This document shows, piece after piece, positions 48,429-60,608 of a DNA stretch of 64,000 bases. Both the position numbers and the translations under genes were made by a program. The notes under the pieces are model-generated. The model ran no database searches and had not been told where the DNA came from. It was given only the letters and a program-made list of their open reading frames with translations. Each line of letters begins with the position of its first letter. Within the stretch, counting starts at the first letter, position 1. Source of the DNA: Ulva prolifera (taxonomy: Eukaryota; Chlorophyta; Ulvophyceae; Ulvales; Ulvaceae); the NCBI GenBank assembly GCA_023078555.1, contig CM041204.1:3130430-3194429 (forward strand). The letters run 5' to 3'.

Positions 48429-50525
48429 GCTCTTCTGACGCGCTGAGTCGCCCAAGCACGGCGTGGAGCGTCGCCACTCGCCAGCTGCAGCAGCAAAACT
48501 GTGTGTAGAGTTATAACACCGCGAGTCCGGCGCGGGATTTTTGACACAGGCGGATCCGATTCGCAGTCACCCCGGGTGGTCACTGTACGCTGCGCCCCGG
48601 CAGCGCCACTGCATTTATAGTATTGCTTGTCCCGATCTCAGCAGTTACTGCGATGGAGGCACGGTCAGGACATGGAAGCGTGCATGTGCCTTGCAATTGT
48701 GTCCATAGCTGCATGCGCGTCGTATCGATAGCGAGCACGCCCCGCAGCTCGGTGGCATGCACAACTTTGTGACTGTCAGAACCATGCAGGGTGGCCATCA
48801 CAGGTGCCTGTGGAAGGTGACAGTAGCGTCGAGTCCAGTGCGCAGCATGTGTGCGTGGCTCTGAGAGCCAGATCCGCTCGTTGGCCATGGCCAACTGCAG
48901 TAGCACGCATGGGATGGTGGCCGTGAAGGTGTTGCGCCACGGAAGTTCGTCGAGGGGTCCACCATCTGAGTCTGTAATGCAGGACAGGCTGCTGAGCTTA
49001 CTAACTTAAGTGGGGGTGCAAAACAGCATTCGATCAGGCTGCAAGTTGCAGCCTGTGCACTGTAGAGAACCAGCATCCGTCCAAGGAGGCGAGAGGTCAG
49101 AAGCTCCTCTCCCGCTTGTGCACTGTGGCAGTGACAGAATCGAATGTATTTCTGTAACATGGCCTCAAGTTCCAGTACATAATTTCGATTTCCATTGTCG
49201 CATCTGGTCGCATTTTTTTGCCACTGGCCACATGATGCCTGTGTACATCTCGTCTTGATTCTGAGATATGTGTATATAGCATGCCTGTTATATTTGAGGA
49301 GGATATGTATCCTGTCTGTGTGTTTCAAGGGTAAAGTCGAGGAGGCAGGTGGCACACACCCAAGCAACCATCACCACGCAACATAGATCAGCATGCCTAT
49401 ACCGCTGCACACGCCAGCCCCCATATGGGCATCCCAACCTGCAGCCATACACTCAGGACTACCCACACACACCCTCATGCACTCCCGGGGTGGGCAGGCT
49501 AGCGCTTCGGCCCAGGCGTGCGGGTGGATGACGGCGCGGCTTTGGTGATGCGCAGCACTGGCTCTGCCCCGGCTGTGCATAGGATTGCATGTGGCCCGCG
49601 GAGGGGGGTTTTTGTGGGTTGCGAATCTTGGGGAGACCCCCGGCTTCCTGCAGGGTGGACCGGTGGCGGCCAGGCTGTCGGCTTGGGCCACCGCGGCCGC
49701 GCTTTGAGTGAGGTGCCCGACTTCGCGGTGTCCTATATGACATGCAGAGCGAAGGGTACACGATTTTCAACGAATGAATATTCATTAATGCGCAGCGCCA
49801 GCGAGTCAGGCAGAGTTCTGTGCAGTCCTTCTGACATGCGTCCTCCCGAACACGGCTTGAGTATGATAATTTTCCAAAACAGATATTTTAGCCACGGTGA
49901 AGACTCGTCTGGTGTCACCCTGGCGCGCGCCTGCAGGTGCATTTGGAGCTATGGGACACACAGCCCATGCAAACTTGGAAGGCACCAGAACAGTCAGGGT
50001 TCACAAAATTGCACAGATTACAAGCTCCTTTCAAAGTCATGTACACAATATGTCTTTGGTATGCCACATTCGCAGGCCCAATGCTGCTCACACTCACACA
50101 GAGACAATCGCTCCATGACGCTATGTCCAATCAGGACATCTGCATCCCGAGCAAGTACAGATACAGCTATCTAGCTGCGTCTATGGCACTTTACCGGTAG
50201 TGCTAGCGCTCCTGTCACGTGGATGCAGACAAAGCGTGCGGCGTCATGAAGCCGCACCTCCGCCACAGCAGCTCTAGACCCTCTCTCCGCATATGGAATG
50301 GCGACACTGTCTGCTCATGATGGATCAGGCGCAACAACGATTGAGGCGCAGACACAAGCACAAGCTTGCATTTGCAAGCCCACTTGACCTCCATGGCAGC
50401 GCAGACATATGCCGTACGTACTTGGGACACGTGCAGCCGCAGCCTGAGGCCACAATGCATCGGGGGTGATGCGCGCACGTGTTCAGGCCGCTACATCCCG
50501 CAGCCCCGCAGCAACGTACGTTGCA
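48429..50525. other. Intergenic stretch
   Basis: This is 3' flank of both the LRR gene (+) and the 50526-56409 family gene (-). Candidate poly(A) signals are TGTAA at 48972-48976 (+) and TGTAA on the minus strand at 50022-50018, each about 500 nt past its stop. No further gene is supported. Confidence 0.5.
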
Positions 50526-53500
50526 CTAGGTCGCGATTGTACAGGGCACCGTGGCGCCGCGGAAGAACGTGTCGCTTGCGGGCCGGCAGAAGGCGGTCTC
50601 CGAGGTGGTGCGGCCCGTGCGCTTGCATACGAAGGCCTCGCTGTCGTCGGGCTGGCAGCATGGCGACACGCTGGACAGGGCGCCGCCAGCGCAGCGGCGG
50701 AACGGCTGCACGCATGCGTTGGCGCAGGCGGAGTCATCGGCCGGGGGGTCCGGGGAAGGGACGGCGGTGATGGTGGGGGGTGGGAGGCCTGGAGGGGAGG
50801 GCACGAGGACGTCCGGGATGACCGTGGGAGGGTCCACAATAGGAGGGTCAGGAGGCGACACCGTCGGCGGTTCGATTGGATTGTCGAGGTTTTGCTGAAA
50901 GCTGAGGATGCAGTCCGATGTGGCTTGGATCGGCTGCAGACACACGGAACTGTTGCCGCACGCGCACTCACTGCTGCCATGCTTTTGGCTAATCATTCCG
51001 CTGTTGGAACGTGGATGCCAACCAGTGGCTGGGGGAGTGCGGACGAGGTGTATCGAAGAGTGACAGCGGGGAAGTGGCTGGATCAAGCTTTGTGCACACG
51101 AATGGTACACCGCACGCATGCATGGCTGTAGCGTGCATAGATGTACACAAGTGTAAACATGTAGCTGAAGTTAGTTCAGCCTCCGATGCTGCAGCATGTA
51201 TGTACATACACATGTGTAGGCTGGCAAGTGAGGATGCATGCATTCAATACGCTAGCAATAGTCCAGTTAGGCAGACCTCGGCCCCAAGTGTACTACGATA
51301 GAGATCGATGATGGCGTGCCATGGCCGATGGGCCCCCACTTCATGCAATCTCAAGTTGAGGACATTCAACGCGCAGCGCTGACAGGATCGAGCGTCTTTA
51401 CCAACTCGCACGGCAACAGGCTTAAGAAAAATATATTCAGGAAATCGACTGAGGGCGTGTATGTATGAGAGCCTGCATTTTTCATCAGAACAGGCATGCA
51501 GGACCCTGCAGGGAGCTGGATACTGCGCGAGGGGACGCCAGGGTGCATGCGTGTGCCACAAGTGCGAGGTGCACTTGCACCACTGGCAGACACCGTGACG
51601 CAGGTGCGGTGCGGCCGGAGGCAGGCCTGGGCACACTGGGCAGACAGGTGCACACCTTGAGGAGAATCTCGACCATAGCCCGCACCACCAACTCGTTCAC
51701 AGCCTCTGCAAACGCTTCAAAGTCCACGATGCCGACACCCTCTGCACCACAGCACTGCCCCTGTCACGCAGCCCATACTGTGGCGCGGTCTGGCGCGGAG
51801 CGGAGTCATGCGGGTCTGATATATACACACTCAGCAACACTGTGCCCCAGCAGCATTGGCAGCAGAAGCAGCAGCTGCAGCAGCGGTGCAAGCATCCCAA
51901 GACAAACGCTCCTACGGCCCCGAAGCTCGAGCTCGCGCGGCGCCGGCACACCGACGCTGCCGCTCTACCATCAATGCTAGAGCTCGAGGGGACACGTGGG
52001 CTACGCTACCGCGTATACGTACTGGCGTGCATACAGGAACGCATGCTCTTGCGCAAGAGCATCGCCCACTCACACACACTGTGTCAGGGCACACAATGAG
52101 ACTTGTGCCACGCCAGGGGGACAACGCAGTGTGGACTGAGAGGGGGTGGCAACCAGTGCGCGCCGGTATGTGGACGTGGAATGCAGAGGTGCGGACAGCA
52201 GCGGCGGCGGCGGCGGCGGCGGCGGCGCACCAGTGCAGCCATCAGCAAGCGCATTGGCCAGAGCCTGTGATGTGAGGGTGAACACGGCGGTGATATCGAG
52301 AGGGTCGACGGGGCCCCTGCACTCCTCCAGAACGCAGCTCGCGTTGACGAGGTCGCCCACGATCGTGGTGATCAGCGTAGTTGTTGTCTGCACACATCAT
52401 GCATATGTCTCGGGACTGCGCACATGGGGAGACGATGTGTTGTTGCCCAAGCAGGTGCAGGGCAGATCGATCGAGCCTGTTTAAGGGGATGCAGCTGCGA
52501 CTCGAAGTCTACCCACTAGTGCTGAATCGCCATGCAGCATTGTTGGGGCTCCCATCCCGAAATTAGACATGATTAATCGGAATTGTTCTATGTGATTGGG
52601 CCCGACGCCCCAACACTACTAGCAGTACTGCTGCCCACGCTGATCGGCGGGACGGACATTAAGGTTTGTCAGATATCATCGATGCTGGAGGTAAGGTATC
52701 GATGTCACAGCTGCCACAGACCAACGCTGATGAGGAAACAGGAACAGGTGCACCGATAGATCGGCTTCGAAATTCGAATTGTGAAATTCCTGCATCGGCG
52801 CAGGCCTGCGGTTCAAATCTGCTACGGCGGACATTCTCACGTGTTCCTGCACATCCGACACCAGTACCACCATCCCAGCAAATACGTGATGAAGCATGCT
52901 GTGGATCTGCGCAATGGCGTATCATGCATACGATCCATTCTTTGGTGACAACCAGTAGGCTGCTCCTGAGGGCACACAGCAGATGAGCATCAGATTTCCT
53001 GGTGCATTTGTACATGAGGCCAGCCATCGGTGTCCCAAGCGGCCAGGGTTGAAAGGAAACGAACGGTCGCACGAGGTCGAACACCCGGCGAGATCAAGAC
53101 GATTGCAGCAGGCATGCATGCAGAGGCCCTGCAGCTGCCTTCAAATGCCAGCAGGTAATTGTTCAAACATGTTGTACAATGCCTGGTTTGCATACTATCG
53201 CCTCTTGGGTGAGACGCTAGCCAGATGAGCCCGGAACAGCTGTAGCGGCACACATCACAAAGGTGTACGGCCTGAAATCGGGCTTGGTGTGGGGGGGAGC
53301 GCACCGTGGCAACGGCGTCAACCTCTGCGAAGCCACGTGCACAGGCGGCTGAGTTCGGATCTGTCGATCTGCATGTTCCCACAATATCGGCAAGCGCCGT
53401 CGCTGTGGCGCGAAAGACTCCCTGCACACACCGTGACGTGCTGCGTCTTTTGATATATTCACATTCTGCCAAAAAATTTATGCTCTTCTGACGATCTATC

Positions 53501-56409
53501 GTTGTGGTCCGAACTCTGAGACTGCATGACCCCAACGCAGGAAAAGCGCAACCCAGCACTGCTGCACATGCGCCAAGCGTGATGATACATGTCCTGCCGC
53601 TGCCCTATCAGCCTGTAAGCCCCTGGCTAGGCCCTACTCGGTAGACCCGGGTCGGACCTGCGGCTGTAGTCTGCGCATATTCATTGGTGCCGCATCGATT
53701 CCGCAAGTGCAATGCACCGCAGCAAACTAGCGTGTTCATGATGGCGATACACACATCGGCCCTTGCCGGCGCACAAGCAGCGAGCGCAACTGGAACAACA
53801 CCTGTGGCTACAGGTGCTACCCAGGCCTCCAGCTAGCTCTCATGCATGCCTCGGTGAGGCCGATTTCCCGGCGGAGTCGTGCTGCAAAGAAAGTGCGGGT
53901 GTGCACGGTCGAGAGCATGGTGGGGTTCGGCTGTGCACGGTCGGGTATGCATACCCAAACTTTGAAGGAATGCGCCAAGGTGGCCACAGGGCACTTTGGC
54001 ATTGCTGACGCGAGAACACAAATGTATATGAACAGATTTGAAGCTGGCGCACCTCCACCGCGAGGATGACCTGATCCTCATCCGGCGTGTCACAGATGCT
54101 TGCAGTGAGGTCTACAGTTATTCCTTGTGTGAAGTCGTCGTCGAAGGTTTCCAAGACCCCGACGGTGCTGATGACGCACTCCGCGAGGGTGTTGTTGTCC
54201 GCGTCGGTCACGGCGACTTCGGCGTCGATGATGCAGCCGGACAGGATGTCTGCCTCAGCCGAGATGATGACCTGCACACCGTATGACAACCGCCTGGGCA
54301 CTCGCTGTGTGTATGCATATACATGATCCAAATCGAGCTTGAGGCCGACGGCCACAAAAGACTGCATACACACAAGCCTGCGTGGGCGATCAGGGGTCCC
54401 AATGGTGCACACACTCGGCAATGCCAGGTGCGTTGGGTATCTGCCGTAGCACAGCACAGCACAATTGCAGCGCCCGCAACACGTATGCTCAGAAGGTGCC
54501 GTCCAACTAGTACTACAGGTCCCTGTCTTTGAAATTTGCGCACGGACGCGGCGTGCATACAGAGGTGGAGGCCGCGCACGTTGGCGATGCCGGTTACCGA
54601 GACGTTCGCAACAGTCTCCGCAAAACCATTCGCGCTTGCCTCGATCCTGTCACCGGTGGCGAGGGCGCTTGCGTTCGCGGTTGTCGAAGGGTCTTCACCG
54701 CTTGCGATTCCAGTAGCGGATGCGAAGGACCCGTCATCTGTGATGGAGCCTTCAAGAATCACAGTGCTTTCCGCGATAGCGTTAGCAACGGCCTCTTGCA
54801 GGCTCTCCACGACGACTTGCACCGAGGCGGAGCACGTGCTGCAGATCTCCGACTCGAGGAAGAGCTGCGTAACGAACTTCAGGATGCTGCGCGCCGTGAA
54901 CTCAGCGTACCCCTGACCATTCACCGTGAAAGTCGCACGGCCGGCTGCACATGTGCGCATCACGTGAGCACAGGAGGGTGAGTCTCGAACATGTTTAAAT
55001 CTCAGGCAGAGCAACTACAGCCAGCCGACTGCACTATGTGTGCTCATGCATGGCAGGCACGCCAGGTAAGGGTGTGTGGCGACAGGCATGAACTCATGCA
55101 AGCAAGCGGCGCACGGGAATTCTTAAAAGCGCTGTGTTACGCGGTGCGGCTGCAGGACGTAACCAGAAGAATGCTGGGCCGCACTTGCATAGCATGCCGC
55201 AGTTGCATCCGCAGTGGCTTTGGCAACCGCAAATGCGACTGCCTCAAACGAATCTTCTATCTCGATCGGGTCGTCTTTCTGGCCATCGCACAGCTTGACC
55301 GAGGCATCCCCCACTGCACATGCCACGGCCATACCTCAATGACAGCACAAATCAACACATGCGTGTGCGCAAAACAGATGAATGCAGTATACACTGCATT
55401 ATATATGGGAGGGTGTTCACAGCCACGCAACTAGTTTAAGTTGCCCGGGTGGCGCGAGTGGTGAGTCCACGGCCTTGTGGGTGGGACGTCGACGTGCCGC
55501 CCGCCTGAGAACTTTCACAACATATGTACATGCCTGTACATGTGCCCAGGGTCACTGTACAGGCTACACACAACCATTCATCTGGGGGGAATACAGACCA
55601 ATGCGAAGGTGACGTCTGCAGAATCTGCACATGAGCATCATGCTCATGTGCAGCCCAGAACGGAGCCCGATCCGCAAATATGCACGGCAGATGAAGCCGG
55701 CTTTGTGCTGACGTTGCAGTGGAGCGGGTATGGCCACGGACCAGATTGAGACAATGCATGCAAAACCGCCGCACGCTGTGCTGAGGCCGCCTGCTGCGGC
55801 GTCGGGGGAAGGCATGCGCAGGGATGTGGGGGCAAGCGGTCTCGCACCAAGTTCCGCCAGAATCTGCTGCTCGACCAGTTGCGCACCGCCGGCAGATATG
55901 TTGATGGTGCAGCTCGACACGGAGTTGCTGTCTGCATGCACATGATCATGAGCAGCTTGTGAGCAGAGCCGGCTGGGGCCGGGCCTTGGCCATCACGGTG
56001 TGGAAAGGTTCCACGCTGGTGCTAGAGTGACATCGTCACAGATCTAGAGATTCTGCTGCTCTAGATATAGAGCAGCACGCTCTAGATCCGTTTGAACAGA
56101 TGAACTCACATCTACGTGGATAGTGTGCACTACTCACTCACCAGTACATGTATACCTGTAGAGCTGACTGTCAAAAAGTCATGCCACATCATGATGATCT
56201 GTACCTGACGCTAGCCACAGCGCTAGCTGTGGCTAAGCTTGGGCCACGGGGCCCATCACAATCAGCCGCACGCGAACGCGGCACTACATAGTTATTTTTA
56301 AATCTACTGCCAGCTGGACTGCCTGTGCCACACCTGCATGAGCCGCTGGCAGCCCAACGGCGGCGAGTACTGCAGCTCCCAGCACGACGCCAGTGACAAG
56401 ATTCACCAT
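50526..56409 (-). CDS. Secreted Ala-rich, Pro-linker, eight-cysteine protein, paralog 4 (complete)
   Basis: Nine exons, 5' to 3': 56409-56334, 55931-55848, 55313-55185, 54944-54580, 54271-54053, 53421-53305, 52387-52231, 51741-51656, 50933-50526 (1641 nt, 546 aa). Phases match at all eight junctions, all acceptors end TGCAG, and six of eight donors are GTGCG. Residues 1-25 are a signal peptide ending LPAAHA. Residues 97-218 contain FTVNGQGYAEFTARSIL, the pair CSTC and an Ala/Ser/Gly-rich tail. Residues 219-411 are Ala-rich with spaced cysteines (e.g. CIIDAEVAV, CARGFAEVDA, ALADGCT). Residues 432-476 are proline-rich (PPTV, PSPPG). Residues 481-542 carry eight cysteines: C-x3-C-x6-C-x10-CC-x9-C-x12-C-x14-C. 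This is the cleanest member of the family and the best reference for it. I do not recognise the family; secretion is supported by the signal peptide, wall or matrix function is inference. Confidence 0.9.
52201..52228. repeat. (GCG)n repeat just after a splice donor of paralog 4
   Basis: On the coding strand the donor GTGCGC at 52230-52225 runs straight into (CGC)n. The intact exon ends ADGCT; read-through would add a poly-Pro run. Confidence 0.9.
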
Positions 56410-56731
56410 ATGCATGCTCTTTGCAGTTCAGCCGCTGGTAGGAACCGCTTTGAACGTGCAGCCTGCTGAGCTGGTGGAATGGACCCTGATGAGCAACCAG
56501 ATGCCTGGAAGCAGAGCTAGATTGATCCAGCTGGTCTGCAGAGTCTCTGAGGCAGGTGAGCTTGAGGACTCCTGCAAGGCAACGCTGCACACATCACTCA
56601 ACATCGTTGCACACACCTCACACAAAGAGATCAGCTTGGACCACTCATGAGTGGAAGTGATCACTGCCGGTCTTGGGGGGGGGCTGTTTACATTTCACAT
56701 GTACACCCAAACCAAGTGCAGCACAAAATTA

Positions 56732-57295
56732 CGACAGAGTGAACGGGAGAAGACAAACCCCATGTAAACAGCACATGCACTGCACATGGCATGCACATTT
56801 TGTCGGCAAGAGCTCGAGCAGCCTGATGGTTGAGGGTGTCGGATCATGTGCAAGGGAGGCTTCGAAGAATTCTGATGAGTGGGTTTGTACAGATGGCAGA
56901 GTGCTTCACTTGGTGGGGCCGGAGGCGCCGCATGCGTGAGCTGGTGTAAGCGCATGTGTTCAGATGACTTCGGCTGCTGAGCGGGGCTCCAGGAGCTCCA
57001 ATCACGGCATGCACGTGCGTGGTGATGCGTGGTGACGTGGCACTGTTGAAATACCGACCAAGCACCCCATTGATTCGGATGAGATTCGGTTTCAGTGTTT
57101 GTTTTCTCCCGTTCACTCTTTTGTAATGACCAAGCACCCCATTGATACTTGCGAAACGTTTCCCAGGTCACTGTACGGAGTACTAGTGAAGACTGAACTG
57201 CCTCACCGATACAAGCTTTGCAAACCTTTGTCTTTGGAACAATTAATCTAGCCCTGCTTGGGCTTGCTGTTTGTCTTCTCCCGCTCACTCTTTTG
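56732..57295. mobile_element. Inverted-repeat element with TA duplication (564 bp)
   Basis: The left end cgacagagtgaacgggagaa and the right end, in complement caaaagagtgagcgggagaa, are inverted copies. Both are followed inward by the same gacaaac variant, and both are flanked by TA. A third end of the same family (57072-57123) lies inside, so it is probably nested or rearranged. Confidence 0.65.
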
Positions 57296-57589
57296 TAATA
57301 CTCTCTTGTAATAAGCTTTGTACAGCACACATGCACAGCGAGACTTTAGGCGATGCATGGCTCTAGCCTCCCGACTTCGACACGTTGTCTGATGGACGCA
57401 GTACTTGACACTGTGAGTTGAGGTCGGAAGCGAACGGAAGCTACTTCCAAGGAAATTCCTGTGCTGCGTTTGATTTGACTCGCACACTCTTCTGCGATGA
57501 TATCGATATCATATCCTTACATCACAGGCATAGCATGTGCAACAATGGTCAACACAATTGTACATGCATCGTGCCAGCTCGTTGCGCTA

Positions 57590-57742
57590 CAAAAGAGTGA
57601 ACGGAAGAAAACAAACACTGAAACCGAATATGCACTGCACTCATGAGTGCGGTTGTGGTGTTCGTGTGTGTGTGAGTGTATGTTGCAGTTGATTCGGATG
57701 AGCTTCGGTTTCAGTGTTTGTTTTCTCCCGTTCACTCTTTTG
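57590..57742. mobile_element. MITE-like inverted-repeat element (153 bp)
   Basis: Terminal inverted repeats of about 40 bp start caaaagagtgaacgg, pass through caaacactgaaaccga, and are flanked by TA on both sides. The interior is only about 70 bp with no coding capacity. The fold-back shape and TA duplication match non-autonomous Tc1/mariner (Stowaway-like) elements. A fragment of another copy abuts it at 57747-57790. Confidence 0.88.
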
Positions 57743-59286
57743 TAATTAGACTGAAACCGAATCTCATCCGCATCAACATCAACACACACTCAGCCAGCTC
57801 GTTGCGTAGGTTGCACACGAGCTGTTCCGAGGTTGACATGGCACAGCCGACATTGGATGGTCGGATCTGGAACCCACTACGATGTCGTCTCGATCTCTAG
57901 AGTTCGGAAGGAGATATACGCTTGGTCTCGTTCAAGCTCGTGGGCGCCACCCTCGTCGACGTCGCACAAGGTATGGCACAAGGTATGTAGCGAAAGCGCA
58001 CACGTTCTATGTCTACAGCGTAGCTACGCGTAGACGACGACTAACAAGCGTCCACGTTTGCAGACTTGGCAGCTACAGCTGGGCCGAAGCCTCGCGAGGT
58101 TGTCGCACGGCAGTTCGGCTGGCCATGGTCGCATACAGCCACGAACTTTCGCTCTGCATGCATGTTCATGCATTTGACCTATGCGACCTCAGCGGCCGTT
58201 TGCAGGTGCGTAGTTCGTGATGGGGAAGCACCAGGGATCAGGCTTCACAAAAAAAAAAAAAAACGCACCGCTATTTGGTACTGACTAAAGCGACTGTGCA
58301 GTTCCTCGTGCGCACCTTTTAGGAATGCCACCTGAATGTGCATCGACGCACGATGATGCTACCGTGGAATGTTATGGCCTGATGATCATGGTGACACATG
58401 CATTCCTGTTCTTTAGTTGCCAGCGTTCGTGTACATGCGTTGTCTGCGCACGGCAAGAAGCAAGGCATGCATGTGCAACACAAAACTCTGAGATACCAAT
58501 CAGTGCAAACTTGCAAATGTATGACACCTTGATCACGACACACCGAACAACGACAACCCACCCGCCAGCCTGCATGCAGTGCCAGGACGACAGCATCGTG
58601 CCAGTAAAGATTTTGGCAGAGTGAACTGATCCGAACAAACAAGGTAACAGAACAAGCATAAGCAACGCCATCAGAGATTTTGCATATGTGCACATGTATC
58701 AACATTGGAAACTCAAAGGTTGCGATTGCCTGTTGCATGTACATGACCTTCCGCCAGGGTCCAAGATCTGTAACAGTGCACATGGCGCCGCGCTTGAGCC
58801 GAACAGTTGTGTGCGTCGTGATTGCATGCAGGCTACCTCCAGGTCATGCGCGCATGCAGCTGCGAGAAATACAACTCCCTGCGACAGTGGATAGCAGCTG
58901 ACAGATGCTTATCACCAATATCCGCACACGCTTGTTGGAGACACGAATGCAGGAGCGGTGTCTCGGGAAAGTCTTTCCAGAATCGAACATATGTGTTTTG
59001 CACAGTCGAATTTGCAAGTGTGCATTGATTTCAGCATGCGGACTTCCAACAAGCTCGGCTAACAGTGGCACCCAGCGTCCGAGTGCGAAACTGGATCGCG
59101 AGATTGGTCGTGCCGACCTGTCCAAAGACTGGTACCTCGGGAGCGATTTCTGCGGTAGTTCTGTCGATGGCGAATTATTCCTCTATTAAGTCGGTCGCAT
59201 GCCAAGGATACCAGGCAGTGTCCATTCTGCAGTTGAGCCGTTGCAGCTAGCTAGCGATCCGCGGTTACATCACTGTCGTGTGATTA

Positions 59287-60530
59287 CAAAAGAGTGAACG
59301 GGAGAAAACAAACAATGAAATCGAATCTCGTGTTGCTGTCGTGTTGCTTTCGACGTGTGGCATCATTGATTGCGTGCAGTTTGTAGATGCACATGTATGT
59401 CCGGTTGCGGAGGAACCAATTTTAAGCTAGCAGATTTAATGGATAAGTACCTGAGCTCAGCTGAGTGCCACAATGCGCGTGGCCTTGTTTGTCCGACTGA
59501 AGCTAAAGGAAACACAGTGCACTGTCGAGACTTGTGAGCTCTTTGTACGTATACGAACACAACGTTATGCCATGGCATGCCAGACGATCGATAATCACGT
59601 ACCACAGTGTCTGTTCTAATACACGTGCGAGGCGAGCCTAAGCATATGCTGCAGACGTCTTGGATCGGGCCATGTCTTGATCGCCCGGCAACGCGTGTTG
59701 CAACGTCCGTGTGGCTTCCACGCGCTCCACGTTATTTCAGTGACCTGCACACGTGCGCGGGGGTCGTGTGCACTTTCACAGTTGACACATTCGCCTGTGA
59801 GACCTCATCCTGTACATAATCCCATGCTCGCGATAGCATCAGCATCTTCAGCATGATCATGATCATGCACAACGCATGATGGCATGTACTACTGTAACGT
59901 GCATGCCTGCACATCTGGTCTGTGCATGAATTACTACAGAAGAGATCACTCTTCTGTATAACAACGACTGTGGGACCGTCGTGTGAAAGTGGAGACCGAG
60001 GTGGAAGACTGGCAGGACCTGCTGCTCGACAAGCTGGCGTGGGTGCGCCACTGTAGCAGAAAGTCGCTGAAGTCTCGGTGTGCACGGTCGATGTTCGTTA
60101 CGGTGCGAGCACCGCGCAGCAGGGCCCTGCAGGGTTGGGCCGAGCCCGATCCCCCGATGCATCGCGATGTGGTATTTTTCAAATCGGGCCCGATAAATCG
60201 GGAATTTTCGGCTGGATCCGGATAAGCAAATTGAGTATTCAGGGATATTTAGGGATGTCTACAACTGGACGCACTTCAATCGAGCTGCCCAAAGTTTGAC
60301 ATAAATTTGATACCAATGAAGCGAGAACACATCATCATAGCGCTATGATTGTAGTCTTGCATGAGTTGTGATGGATTCACATGAGCAACAATCACTGATG
60401 GCACTGATATGACAGGCTGTTCAGATCGCGATGCTAATATAGCTAATATAAATTTGTGTGTGAGTGTGTGTTGATGTTGATGCGGATGAGATTCGGTTTC
60501 AGTGTTTGTTTTCTCCCGTTCACTCTTTTG
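59287..60530. mobile_element. Longer member of the same inverted-repeat family (1.24 kb)
   Basis: The left end caaaagagtgaacgggagaa at 59287 and the inverted right end finishing cactcttttg at 60530 are both flanked by TA. The interior has no transposase-like frame. The two ends could instead be separate solo copies, since they differ slightly (aacaatgaaatcg versus aacactgaaaccg). Confidence 0.5.
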
Positions 60531-60608
60531 TACACACTTGTGCTAATATAAATTTCCCCATTAATCGGCCCCGATTAGAAAAATCCCGATTAATCTCCCG
60601 ATTTGGTC
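60179..60608. repeat. Imperfect inverted repeat of CAAATCGGG type
   Basis: caaatcgggcccgataaatc at 60179 is mirrored by a complement ending at about 60608 (caaatcgggagattaatcgg in reverse). Both go on to a TTTT tract and a CGG-rich segment. It resembles terminal repeats of another small element, interrupted by the caaaagag-type end at 60466-60530. No clear target duplication was seen. Confidence 0.5.
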
